Of a DNA stretch of 64,000 bases, positions 1 through 8,896 are shown piece after piece (position 1 is the first letter of the stretch; each line of letters begins with the position of its first letter). A program made the position numbers and the translations under genes. Below the pieces are notes generated by a model. That model did no database searches and was not told the DNA's origin. It worked only from the letters and a program-made list of their open reading frames with translations. Location: positions 1,256,501 through 1,320,500 of the forward strand of contig NZ_JAUSZA010000001.1 of NCBI RefSeq assembly GCF_030817215.1, given 5' to 3'. This stretch comes from Paenibacillus sp. V4I3. Lineage in GTDB: Bacteria > Bacillota > Bacilli > Paenibacillales > NBRC-103111.

Positions 1-155
1 GTGCAATGTCAGGTGGACGAGGTGTAATAACATCCTCTTTCGCAGGCTATCAGCCAAGTCCTCCGGACGTTCATGCGGAGCGTAAGCGGCGTGGAGTCAA
101 TCCGCTCGATCAGTCGAAGTATATTTTAGCTGTGCGTAAGGCATTGTCGACCTAA
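1..155 (+). CDS. C-terminal end of an unidentified protein (5' end outside window)
   Basis: An open frame enters from the left edge (codons in phase with base 3) and stops at TAA 153-155, giving about 50 residues ending in ...YILAVRKALST. An ATG lies at base 6, but there is no room to see a ribosome binding site, so this is most likely the tail of a longer gene. The tail is rich in Gly, Pro and charged residues and has no membrane segment. I do not recognise the family. A good sigma-A promoter for glpP begins only 23 bp downstream, and I see no hairpin terminator between them. Confidence 0.5.
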   Translation, partial: AMSGGRGVITSSFAGYQPSPPDVHAERKRRGVNPLDQSKYILAVRKALST

Positions 156-177
156 GTTAGCTGGATGATCATTGTCA

Positions 178-206
178 TTGACATGATGTACTCGCCTCAG
201 TACAAT
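178..206 (+). promoter_or_regulatory. Sigma-A promoter of the glpP-glpK leader transcript
   Basis: TTGACA at 178-183 and TACAAT at 201-206 are separated by exactly 17 bp. The predicted transcript would start near 213, just upstream of the conserved leader element and terminator at 231-295. Confidence 0.75.
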
Positions 207-230
207 GAAGGTAAGTTAATAACATGTGAC

Positions 231-295
231 GGAGAACAGGAGACTCACTTGGATTGCCCATTGAATATCATTGGCAATACTTGGTGAGTTTTTTT
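231..295 (+). promoter_or_regulatory. GlpP-type leader: conserved motif plus intrinsic terminator ahead of glpP
   Basis: The motif GGAGAACAGGAGA (231-243) is followed at once by a hairpin made of ACTCAC/GTGAGT and ATTGCC/GGCAAT (243-289) and a run of seven T (289-295). In Bacillus, GlpP with glycerol-3-phosphate allows readthrough of such leader terminators. The same motif, with the same position relative to a terminator, occurs before glpD (2520-2532). Assigning it to GlpP is an inference from this gene context. Confidence 0.7.
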
Positions 296-387
296 GCTGT
301 CATTTCCGCTCATTCTGGACTTGTTGCTTGCAGGCAAACTGTGTCCAAGGCACAGATGTTCATTTTAAAGAAACGGGGGCGATGGTA

Positions 388-945
388 ATGTCTTTGCAAG
401 AGCAGTGCATTTTACCAGCCATTCGCAAAATGAGAGACCTAGAAAAGCTATTTAAGTCTAATTATACGTATATTGTTCTGTTGGATTGTCATATTGGGCA
501 GTTGAAAAGCATCGTGGATCTGGGCAAAGCAAACGGAAAGAAGCTGCTGCTGCACGCTGATTTAATAGAAGGGCTCAAAAACGACGATTATGCGGCGGAA
601 TTTCTGTGTCAAAGTATTCGTCCTGCCGGTATCATTTCGACGCGGGGGAATGTGATTATGAAGACGAAACAGAATGGCTTGATCGCCATTCAGCGGCTTT
701 TTCTCCTGGACAGCAGTGCCTTGGATAAAAGCTACACGCTTTTGGAGAGGACCAAACCCGATTTCATTGAGGTGCTTCCCGGTATTATTCCGCATATTAT
801 CACGGAAGTGAAGGAGCGTTCGGGCATTCCTATTTTTGCAGGAGGACTCATTCGTACAGTGGAGGATGTGGAGCTTGCGCTAGGAGCTGGAGCAACGGCA
901 GTGACTACGTCGAATACGGAGCTGTGGCAGCACTATCATCAATGA
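388..945 (+). CDS. glpP: Glycerol-3-phosphate-responsive antiterminator GlpP
   Basis: This 185-residue RNA-binding antiterminator senses glycerol-3-phosphate and lets RNA polymerase read through leader terminators of glp operons. The sequence matches the family along its whole length. The opening region (ILPAIRKMRDLEKLFKSNY, then VLLDCHIGQLKSIV) and the TIM-barrel-like end (IPIFAGGLIRTVEDVELALGAGATAVTTS) are both characteristic. The frame is open from 271, but the extra 39 residues do not resemble the family. I chose ATG 388, which has a GGGGG about 9 bp upstream; ATG 382 is an alternative. The gene lies 24 bp before glpK and is probably co-transcribed with it from the promoter at 178-206, so GlpP would control its own operon as well as glpD. 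No glpF permease gene is present here. Confidence 0.9.
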   Translation: MSLQEQCILPAIRKMRDLEKLFKSNYTYIVLLDCHIGQLKSIVDLGKANGKKLLLHADLIEGLKNDDYAAEFLCQSIRPAGIISTRGNVIMKTKQNGLIAIQRLFLLDSSALDKSYTLLERTKPDFIEVLPGIIPHIITEVKERSGIPIFAGGLIRTVEDVELALGAGATAVTTSNTELWQHYHQ

Positions 946-951
946 TCCTGA

Positions 952-2478
<1,527 letters not shown>

Positions 2479-2491
2479 GCGTGTGCAGTGA

Positions 2492-2587
2492 TATACTAAT
2501 AACAAGTTAATATTCGGTTGGAGACTAGGAGAAGCCACGGCGGCCTATACGTGTATACGTATTAGGTATGTTGTGGTTTTTTTATTT
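2492..2587 (+). promoter_or_regulatory. glpD leader: -10 box, GlpP-type motif and intrinsic terminator
   Basis: TATACT (2492-2497) with a poor -35 (TTTTAA, 2469-2474) suggests a separate glpD start. The motif GGAGACTAGGAGA (2520-2532) is followed 2 bp later by a hairpin with outer stem CCAC/GTGG and inner CCTA..TACG/CGTA..TAGG, then a T run (2575-2583). This mirrors the glpP leader at 231-295 and is probably a second GlpP-controlled terminator. Confidence 0.7.
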
Positions 2588-2611
2588 TATATCTGCGAAG
2601 GAGAGATTGGG

Positions 2612-4369
2612 ATGACGAAGGAACTTAAGCAAACTAATGATAAAGGGCAACAACAGGGGTTTAATGCGCTGAAAAGAACAGAAATGCTGCAGGCCATGTC
2701 TGAGCAAACGCTTGATCTGATTGTAATTGGAGGGGGGATTACGGGAGCGGGCATTGCGCTGGATGCACAAAGCAGAGGGCTTCGCACCGCGTTGATTGAT
2801 ATGCAGGATTTCGCTGCGGGAACGTCGAGCCGTTCGACCAAGCTGGTTCATGGCGGGCTGCGCTATCTCAAACAGCTGGAGGTGAAGGTTGTTGCTGAGG
2901 TCGGTAAAGAGCGTGCAATTGTGTATGAAAATGGCCCGCATGTGACGACGCCGGAGTGGATGCTGCTGCCTTTCTATAAGGGGGGCACGTTCGGGAAGCT
3001 GTCCACCTCGCTGGGTCTGCGGGTTTATGATTTCTTGGCTGGTGTCAAAAGATCGGAGCGCCGCAAGATGTTTCGCCCAGAGGAAACCCTTGCTCATGAG
3101 CCTCTTTTGAAGAAGAAGGATCTTAAAGGCGGCGGTTACTATGTGGAATACCGCACAGATGATGCGCGTTTAACCATTGAAGTCATGAAAAAAGCTGTCG
3201 AGCTGGGGGCTCTGGCGGTGAATTACGCTAAGGTTGAAGAGCTGCTGGTGGAGAATGGCAAGCTGGTTGGTGTGAGTGTGGTGGACCAGATTGCTGGCGG
3301 TGGGGCTGGTGAGACATCTGGAAAGACGTCTGGAAAGACGTCTGGAAAGACGGCATACTCGCTGTACGCAAGTAAGATTGTTAATGCGGCTGGGCCCTGG
3401 GTCGATACGCTGCGCGAGATGGACCGATCCAAGCACGGCAAAACGCTGCACCTGACCAAGGGGGTGCATCTGGTGTTCGATCAGAGCAAGTTCCCGCTGC
3501 GGCAGGCGATTTATTTTGATACGCCGGATGGGCGGATGGTGTTTGCCATTCCGCGGGACGGCAAAACCTACATCGGGACGACGGACACGAATTACAAAGG
3601 GGATATTGCCAATCCCCGTATTACCGAAGCGGATCGCGCCTATGTGCTGCGTGCCGCGAACGAGATGTTTCCGTCCCTCGGGTTGACGGAGGCTGACGTC
3701 GAATCGAGCTGGACCGGGCTGCGCCCTCTGATCCATCAAGAGGGCAAAGACCCTTCTGAGATTTCGCGACGCGACGAAATCTTCGTCTCGGACTCCGGCC
3801 TCATCTCGATGGCCGGGGGCAAGCTGACCGGCTACCGCAAAATGGCGGAGTCGGTCGTGGACAAGATCGCCGCGATGCTGCTGGCGGAGGGCAAGGTCTC
3901 GGCGGCGCTGCCGCCGAGCCGCACCCGGACGCTGCCGATCTCCGGCGGCGATGTGGGCGGCTCCGCGAAGCTGGCGCCGTTCTTGCGGGGCAAGGTCAGC
4001 CAAGGCCTGCGGCTGGGGCTGACCGAGGCAGAGGCTGCGCTGCTCGCGCACAGGTACGGCTCCAACGTGGACGCCGTATTCGAGCTGCTGGAGCAGCACC
4101 GGGCTGAGGCGGCGCAGCGGGGCATGCCCGCCGCCGTGCTCGCTGCGCTCGTGTACGCGATCGAGCGCGAGATGGTCGTGAAGCCGGTGGATTTCTTCAT
4201 CCGCCGCACGGGCGCCCTCTTCTTCGACATCGCGTGGGCAAAGCAGTGGAAGGCGCCTGCGATCGCCTTCATGGCTGAGCGCTTCGGCTGGGACGAAGCG
4301 CAAACAGCAGCCTACACCGCTGAGCTGGAGCAGCTGCTCCATGAAGCGGTGAACCCGCTGGAGGCGTAA
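2612..4369 (+). CDS. glpD: Aerobic glycerol-3-phosphate dehydrogenase
   Basis: FAD-dependent, membrane-associated enzyme that oxidises glycerol-3-phosphate to dihydroxyacetone phosphate and passes electrons to the quinone pool; 585 residues from ATG 2612. The FAD-binding motif (LIVIGGGITGAGIALDAQSRG) lies at residues ~35-55. It is followed by the GTSSRSTKLVHGGLRYL block and the FAIPRDGKTYIGTTDT and SWTGLRPLI family blocks. ATG 2612 is preferred over the upstream in-frame start at 2573 because AAGGAGAG lies just before it and the upstream codons overlap the leader terminator. Residues ~235-247 contain three perfect TSGK repeats encoded by a 12-bp tandem repeat. The 3' half (about 3700-4350) is clearly more GC-rich than the 5' half. 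Confidence 0.95.
   Translation: MTKELKQTNDKGQQQGFNALKRTEMLQAMSEQTLDLIVIGGGITGAGIALDAQSRGLRTALIDMQDFAAGTSSRSTKLVHGGLRYLKQLEVKVVAEVGKERAIVYENGPHVTTPEWMLLPFYKGGTFGKLSTSLGLRVYDFLAGVKRSERRKMFRPEETLAHEPLLKKKDLKGGGYYVEYRTDDARLTIEVMKKAVELGALAVNYAKVEELLVENGKLVGVSVVDQIAGGGAGETSGKTSGKTSGKTAYSLYASKIVNAAGPWVDTLREMDRSKHGKTLHLTKGVHLVFDQSKFPLRQAIYFDTPDGRMVFAIPRDGKTYIGTTDTNYKGDIANPRITEADRAYVLRAANEMFPSLGLTEADVESSWTGLRPLIHQEGKDPSEISRRDEIFVSDSGLISMAGGKLTGYRKMAESVVDKIAAMLLAEGKVSAALPPSRTRTLPISGGDVGGSAKLAPFLRGKVSQGLRLGLTEAEAALLAHRYGSNVDAVFELLEQHRAEAAQRGMPAAVLAALVYAIEREMVVKPVDFFIRRTGALFFDIAWAKQWKAPAIAFMAERFGWDEAQTAAYTAELEQLLHEAVNPLEA
3314..3349 (+). repeat. 12-bp tandem repeat (x3) inside glpD encoding TSGK
   Basis: Three consecutive copies of ACRTCTGGAAAG (3314-3325, 3326-3337, 3338-3349) encode TSGK-TSGK-TSGK. 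The frame is preserved because the unit is a multiple of three, so copy number could vary by slippage without breaking the gene. Confidence 0.85.
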
Positions 4370-4468
4370 AGCTCCAGCGGCGCCAGCTATTTCAGCTGTT
4401 CAGCATTTCCAGCTATTGCTCCACAGCTACTTTTCACGCAAATAGCTCACTGGTTGCTCCATGAGAAG

Positions 4469-4494
4469 GTCCATGCCCACCAATGGGCATGGAC
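4469..4494 (+). terminator. Perfect stem-loop downstream of glpD
   Basis: GTCCATGCCCA/TGGGCATGGAC forms an 11-bp perfect stem with a 4-base loop, 100 bp after glpD. No T run follows, so it may be a Rho-type or RNA-stabilising hairpin rather than a classical intrinsic terminator. Confidence 0.4.
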
Positions 4495-4590
4495 GAGTAA
4501 TGCTGCATTTCGTACAACAATTTGGAGAAATTCTGGCCAATTAGGTGAATTGTTGCAAAAAATTAAAACAATTTGGCCACTTTCCGGCAT

Positions 4591-5620
4591 AACGTCCGAG
4601 AAGGACCTCTCAGTTGCTGAGTGAAAGCAAGTTATCGGGGTTTGCAGCCTGAGAAGGCAGAAAAGGCTGTCTCGGAGGCTCGAATGTAGCGAAAGAGGCG
4701 CGAGACGTCTGAAAAAGACCTCTCATCTGCTGAGAGCAGTCAAGTTAGCGTGTTTGCAGCCTGAGAAGGCAGAAAATGCTGTCTCGAAGGCTCGAATGGA
4801 GCGAAAGTGGCGCGAGACGTCTGAAAAAGACCTCTCATCTGCTGAGAGCAGTCAAGTTAGCGGGTTTGCAGCCTGAGAAGGCAGAAAATGCTGTCTCGAA
4901 GGCTCGAATGGAGCGAAAGAGGCGTGAGACGTCTGAAAAAGACTTCTCATCTGCTGAGTGAAAGCAAGTTAGCGGGGTTTGCAGCCTGAGAAGGCAGAAA
5001 AGGCTGTCTCGCAGGCTCGAATGGAGCGAAAGTGGCCTGAGACGTCTGAAAAAGACTTCTCATCTGCTGAGAGAAGGCAAGCTAGCGTGTTTGCAGCCTG
5101 AGAAGGCAGAAAAGGCTGTCTCGCAGACTCGAATGTAGCGAAAGAGGCGCGAGGCGTCTGAAAAAGACCCCTCAGTTGCTGAGAGAAGGCAAGTTAGCGT
5201 GTTTGCAGCCTGAGAAGGCAGAAAAGGCTGTCTCGGAGGCTCGAATGTAGCGAAAGAGGCGCGAGACGTCTGAAAAAGACTTCTCAGTTGCTGAGAGCAG
5301 GCAAGTTAGCGTGTTTGCAGCCTGAGAAGGCAGAAAAGGCTGTCTCGGAGGCGCGAATGGAGCGAAAGTGTCCTGAGACGTCAGAAAAAGACTTCTCATC
5401 TGCTGAGAGAAGGCAAGTTAGCGTGTTTGCAGCCTGAGAAGGCAGAAAAGGCTGTCTCGGAGGCACGAATGGAGCGAAAGTGGCTGAGACGTCTGAAAAA
5501 GACCTCTCATTTGCTGAGAGCAGACAAGTTAGCGGGTTTGCAGCCTGAGAAGGCAGAAAAGGCTGTCTCGGAGGCTCGAATGTAGCGAAAGAGGCGCGAG
5601 ACGTCTGAAAAAGACCTCTC
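4591..5620. repeat. Tandem array: about nine copies of a 112-bp repeat
   Basis: The anchor TTTGCAGCCTGAGAAGGCAG recurs at 4641, 4753, 4865, 4978, 5090, 5202, 5314, 5426 and 5537, so the period is 111-113 bp with no unique spacers. Neighbouring copies differ by a few substitutions. Each unit contains two imperfect hairpins: GCCTGAGA...TCTCGGAGGC and GAGACGTCT-GAAAA-AGACCTCTC. Some units leave short frames open on either strand (for example 4776-4961), but these have no ribosome binding site and exist because the repeat length is near a multiple of three, so I do not call genes here. The array fills the space between glpD and the TVP38-like gene. Its function is unknown. Confidence 0.9.
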
Positions 5621-5793
5621 CGGAATACAACTTTGTAGGTTAAGATAGAGCGGACGAGGATGTATTATTATACAGAACGACGGTTAGCCAGTGAATGTCA
5701 GCAAACATACATCATACTTTGCTTAACATAAGCATCCGCAGGCGAAATCATTCATGTGTCAATTTCGTGTTTTTCACTTAAAAATAAGCAGCC
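5621..5793. other. Gap between the repeat array and the terminator at 5794
   Basis: No convincing ORF. The stretch is AT-rich and ends at a strong terminator that has no obvious protein gene immediately upstream on the plus strand. A short untranslated RNA between about 5640 and 5835 is possible, but I cannot support it further. Confidence 0.3.
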
Positions 5794-5835
5794 AGAACCT
5801 CCATGTGCTATTATGCCTATGGAGGTTCTTTTTTT
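5794..5835 (+). terminator. Intrinsic terminator
   Basis: AGAACCTCCAT/ATGGAGGTTCT forms a perfect 11-bp stem and is followed by a T run ending at 5835. It insulates the TVP38-like gene from the region upstream. Confidence 0.85.
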
Positions 5836-5961
5836 CAGTTGATTCGAATTTATAAGTTTGTACATTCGCTTGTTTCGCATCAGCTTTGGCCTTATCCTTC
5901 GTTAATTCGTAAGTTTATCCTAGTCTTCAACTAATTGTTAAGCGAGTAGGTGTGCATACAT

Positions 5962-6549
5962 ATGGGAATAACAGAACTCTTGTCCTACCTCACGGAAGAA
6001 AATTTGGCAATGATCTTGGACAAGTATCGATCACTCGGCCCATTACCAGGTCTTCTTCTACCTTTCATGAAATCGTTCGTTCCGCCGCTCCCTACACTTG
6101 TCATTATTAGTGTAAATGCAGCGGTATATGGGCTATGGCTCGGTTTTCTTTACTCTTGGATAGGTATTGTGTGCGGGTGCTTGGTGACTTTTGCGATCGT
6201 CAAAAAAGTAGCCGGCCATCCTTATCTAGAGCGCTGGGCACAAAAGCCCAAAGTCCAAAAAAGTCTCCTCTGGGCGCGTCGTCAGGCCTTCAACTATGTG
6301 TTTATACTCAGTCTTTTTCCGATAGGACCCTTCGTTGTGATTAATATGGCTGCCGGGCTGGTCGGCATGAAGTTTCGTTCTTTTTTGGTTGCGGTTGCGG
6401 CGGGAAAAGCGGTCATGGTGCTGTCGGTTAGCTTCATTGGCCACGATCCTAAGCGATTCATTGAGAATCCGTATGAGTTGATCTATGTGGCTTTATTTAT
6501 TGTGATCTCACTTATGATTAGCAAAAAAGTCGAGAGGCGGTTTATGTAA
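5962..6549 (+). CDS. TVP38/TMEM64-family (DedA-like) membrane protein
   Basis: 195 residues with several hydrophobic segments. It carries the pattern of the TVP38/TMEM64 (SNARE-associated) family: FMKSFVPPLPTLVIISVNAAVYG, then SWIGIVCGCLVTFAIVKK, LSLFPIGPFVVINMAAGL and a C-terminal membrane helix with a basic tail (KKVERRF). Related bacterial proteins are inner-membrane proteins linked to envelope homeostasis and lipid-carrier transport; a substrate cannot be deduced here. ATG 5962 is chosen because TAGGTG lies about 9 bp upstream; GTG 5950 is possible. The gene stands alone after a terminator and converges on the LysR gene, whose stop codon starts in the next base. Confidence 0.8.
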   Translation: MGITELLSYLTEENLAMILDKYRSLGPLPGLLLPFMKSFVPPLPTLVIISVNAAVYGLWLGFLYSWIGIVCGCLVTFAIVKKVAGHPYLERWAQKPKVQKSLLWARRQAFNYVFILSLFPIGPFVVINMAAGLVGMKFRSFLVAVAAGKAVMVLSVSFIGHDPKRFIENPYELIYVALFIVISLMISKKVERRFM

Positions 6550-7431
6550 TTAAGACGAAAGCATCTCAAGAAATTTAGCCGCTGCAACAGACGATGTCAT
6601 ATCTCGGCGGGTCGTGATTCCGATGCTGCGGGCGGGAATGGCTTTGGCAGGCTTTAGCTCATGCAGCGTACCTTCAGCCAATTCTTTGACGGCATAAGAC
6701 CGAGGAACGAAAGCAACGCCGAAGCCGAGTTTTGCGAATTCGATAAGCAGATCAATGCTGCCGAGCTCAGTGTCGGCTTCGATGGTGACATCTTGGGCAG
6801 CAAACCATTGCTCAATGAAGCGCCTAGTGCTGCTTCCGGGAGATAGAAGCAGTAAGGGGAATTGGCTGATATCCTGCGCGGAAAGTAAGTGGTCTGCTTG
6901 ATCACGGTAGGCTTCACCGCCCACAAAGCAGTCTTGGAGGGTCATAACCGTTTGGACATCGAGATGAGGATCATCGGCAGTTGGCAAATGAATAAGCCCA
7001 AAATCGATGCTGCCCTCTTTGACACGAGCTGTAATCTCGGATGTTTTGCCGTGAGAAAGCCTGATGCGGACATCGGGATATTGTTTATGATAGGTATCCA
7101 GATAAGGGAATAAGAAGTGCTTGAATAACGAATCACTCGCTCCGACACGAAGTTCGCCTCCTGTGAGGTGCTTGAGTGCGGACATTTTTTTCTCCCCAGC
7201 CTCCAAAAGCGCAAAGGATTGCTCCACATAAAGCAGTAATTGCTTCCCCTCAGTTGTTAATTCCACACCCTTGGATTGCCGATGAAAAAGCTTCATGGAT
7301 AACGCCTGTTCCATTTGTTTAATCGCATAGCTGACGGATGGTTGGGTAATGTAAAGCTCCCCGGCTGCTTTGGTTAAATTGCCCGCTTTGGCGGCATGTA
7401 GGAATATTCGGTACCATTCTAAATGGATCAT
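6550..7431 (-). CDS. LysR-family transcriptional regulator (divergent from aroA)
   Basis: 293 residues. The N-terminal winged HTH is clear (NLTKAAGELYITQPSVSYAIKQME, residues ~18-41) and is followed by the linker helix and a two-lobed effector domain (GGELRVGASDSLFKHF, FGLIHLPT, FGVAFVPRS). ATG 7431 is preferred to an upstream in-frame start because GGAG lies 9 bp before it. The gene is transcribed away from aroA, with 109 bp between the two starts, the usual LysR arrangement in which the regulator controls its neighbour. A TTATAA-N5-TTATAA inverted repeat in the gap (7495-7511) is a candidate binding site. The effector is unknown; an aromatic-pathway intermediate would be a reasonable guess. 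Confidence 0.88.
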   Translation of the reverse strand: MIHLEWYRIFLHAAKAGNLTKAAGELYITQPSVSYAIKQMEQALSMKLFHRQSKGVELTTEGKQLLLYVEQSFALLEAGEKKMSALKHLTGGELRVGASDSLFKHFLFPYLDTYHKQYPDVRIRLSHGKTSEITARVKEGSIDFGLIHLPTADDPHLDVQTVMTLQDCFVGGEAYRDQADHLLSAQDISQFPLLLLSPGSSTRRFIEQWFAAQDVTIEADTELGSIDLLIEFAKLGFGVAFVPRSYAVKELAEGTLHELKPAKAIPARSIGITTRRDMTSSVAAAKFLEMLSS

Positions 7432-7494
7432 GATATAGAGCTCCTTTATGGGAAGGTGCTTATTTGGTGATTTCATCTATGCCTGCTCCTCCCA

Positions 7495-7511
7495 TTATAA
7501 TTGGCTTATAA
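7495..7511. promoter_or_regulatory. Candidate LysR operator between lysR and aroA
   Basis: TTATAA-TTGGC-TTATAA is a symmetric element in the only intergenic space of the divergent pair, 30 bp upstream of the aroA start. Its form fits LysR-type boxes. Assignment rests on position only. Confidence 0.45.
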
Positions 7512-7540
7512 GATACGCACAATTGGAGAGGGTGGATGAA

Positions 7541-8896
7541 ATGCAGGATTGGGCGAAGCACGAGCCAGATCGGAGAGCTAGATCACCATGGTCACAACAT
7601 CTGGAAGGACAGGAGGTACGGCTGTCGCCGCTTCAAGGAGCGGTCGATGCGACTATCACGATACCGGGCAGCAAAAGCTTCACTAATCGCGCACTCCTTA
7701 TTGCTGCACTTGCGAAGGGGACCACCCGGCTGCAGGGTATTTTACAAAGCGATGATTCCTATTGGTGTATGAACGCTCTCAGAGAGCTGGGAACTGAAAT
7801 TGAGATGGATGGGGATACAGTTACAATCCATGGAAACGAAGGACATTGGTCAGTCGCGAAAGCAGATTTATACGTGGGAGCTGCTGGTACGGTTGCACGC
7901 TTTTTACCTGGGGCACTTGTCGTTGGTCATGGGGAGTGGACACTTGATGGCAGTAAGCGTATGACAGAAAGACCTCTTGCACCATTATTGGATGCGTTAT
8001 CCAGTTTGGGAGCGGATATCCGATATAAGGGTAATCCTGGATGTGTACCGCTGACGCTTCATGCGGACGGTCTTAATGGAGGAGAAGTAACGGTTTCTGG
8101 AGCGGTTTCCAGTCAGTTTATTAGCGGCTTGCTGCTCGCAGCTCCTTATGCCAAAGAAACTCTAACCATTCAGATCGCTGATCAAATTGTGCAGCGGGAC
8201 TACGTCGAGATGACATTGGATATGATGTGGGCGTTTGGTGTGAGACCAGAGGTTCATGAGGATGGGCAAGCGATTACGATTCAGCCGAGTGTTTATGAAG
8301 CACGTACATTCATGCTGGAGCCCGATGTATCAACTTGCGGTTACTTCTGGGCTCTCGCTGCCCTGACGAATGGACGTGTACGTATTGAGGGTATTTCCGC
8401 GCAGACGCGACAACCGGATATAGAGCTATTGTCTGTTTTGGAGAAAATGGGCTGTTCGGTGACGCGTGGTGAACATTACATTGAAGTTCGGGGTACAAAA
8501 CGTCTTAAAGGCGGCTTCACAGTGAGCATGCAGCGTTGGTCGGACCAGACGCTGACACTAGCTGCACTGGCCCCCTTCGCGGATGGTCCAATTACACTGA
8601 CGGATGCTGCGCATATCAGGCATCATGAGTGTGACCGCATTGCGGCGATGTGTGAGGAACTTGGGAAGCTTGGCATTCAGGTGGAGGAACATGCAGATGG
8701 GTTAACGGTGCACCCAGGGGAGCCGCAACCCGCGCTTCTCGACCCCCACGACGACCATCGAATGGCGATGGCGCTTTCGCTGATCGGCGCAAGGGTAGAT
8801 GGCGTCAGGATTGCGGATCCGGGCTGTGTTTCGAAGACATGCCCAGACTTTTTTGATCGATGGCGGGAGCTGGGTGTCGGGGTGGAGGTTATTTAA
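7541..8896 (+). CDS. aroA: 3-phosphoshikimate 1-carboxyvinyltransferase (EPSP synthase)
   Basis: Catalyses the sixth step of the shikimate pathway, joining PEP and shikimate-3-phosphate; 451 residues from ATG 7541 (GGAGAGGGTGG just upstream). Visible motifs are IPGSKSFTNRALLIAAL, the AAGT-V-R loop, LDGSKRMTERPL, VSSQFISGLLLAAP, HHECDRI and DDHRMAMALSLIG. About 25 residues precede the first conserved strand, longer than usual. The glyphosate/PEP loop reads VGAAGTVARF instead of the GNAGT or GNSGT of the best-known classes, so this is a divergent class. It is not in an aro operon; it stands alone opposite a LysR gene and overlaps the convergent ArsR-ATPase gene by 4 bp. It may therefore be an extra copy or a relocated housekeeping gene. 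Confidence 0.92.
   Translation: MQDWAKHEPDRRARSPWSQHLEGQEVRLSPLQGAVDATITIPGSKSFTNRALLIAALAKGTTRLQGILQSDDSYWCMNALRELGTEIEMDGDTVTIHGNEGHWSVAKADLYVGAAGTVARFLPGALVVGHGEWTLDGSKRMTERPLAPLLDALSSLGADIRYKGNPGCVPLTLHADGLNGGEVTVSGAVSSQFISGLLLAAPYAKETLTIQIADQIVQRDYVEMTLDMMWAFGVRPEVHEDGQAITIQPSVYEARTFMLEPDVSTCGYFWALAALTNGRVRIEGISAQTRQPDIELLSVLEKMGCSVTRGEHYIEVRGTKRLKGGFTVSMQRWSDQTLTLAALAPFADGPITLTDAAHIRHHECDRIAAMCEELGKLGIQVEEHADGLTVHPGEPQPALLDPHDDHRMAMALSLIGARVDGVRIADPGCVSKTCPDFFDRWRELGVGVEVI

Noticed and set aside
3170..4342. Long minus-strand ORF (390 codons) opposite glpD
   Set aside because: It lies wholly inside the well-supported glpD gene, in its GC-rich part where antisense frames stay open. Composition is Arg/His/Gln-rich, with no ribosome binding site or family match.
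4776..5466. Short ORFs inside the tandem repeat
   Set aside because: They arise from repetition of a near multiple-of-three unit, have no ribosome binding sites and no plausible protein features.
4591..5620. CRISPR-like array
   Set aside because: Repeats are 112 bp and directly joined with no unique spacers; no cas genes are nearby.
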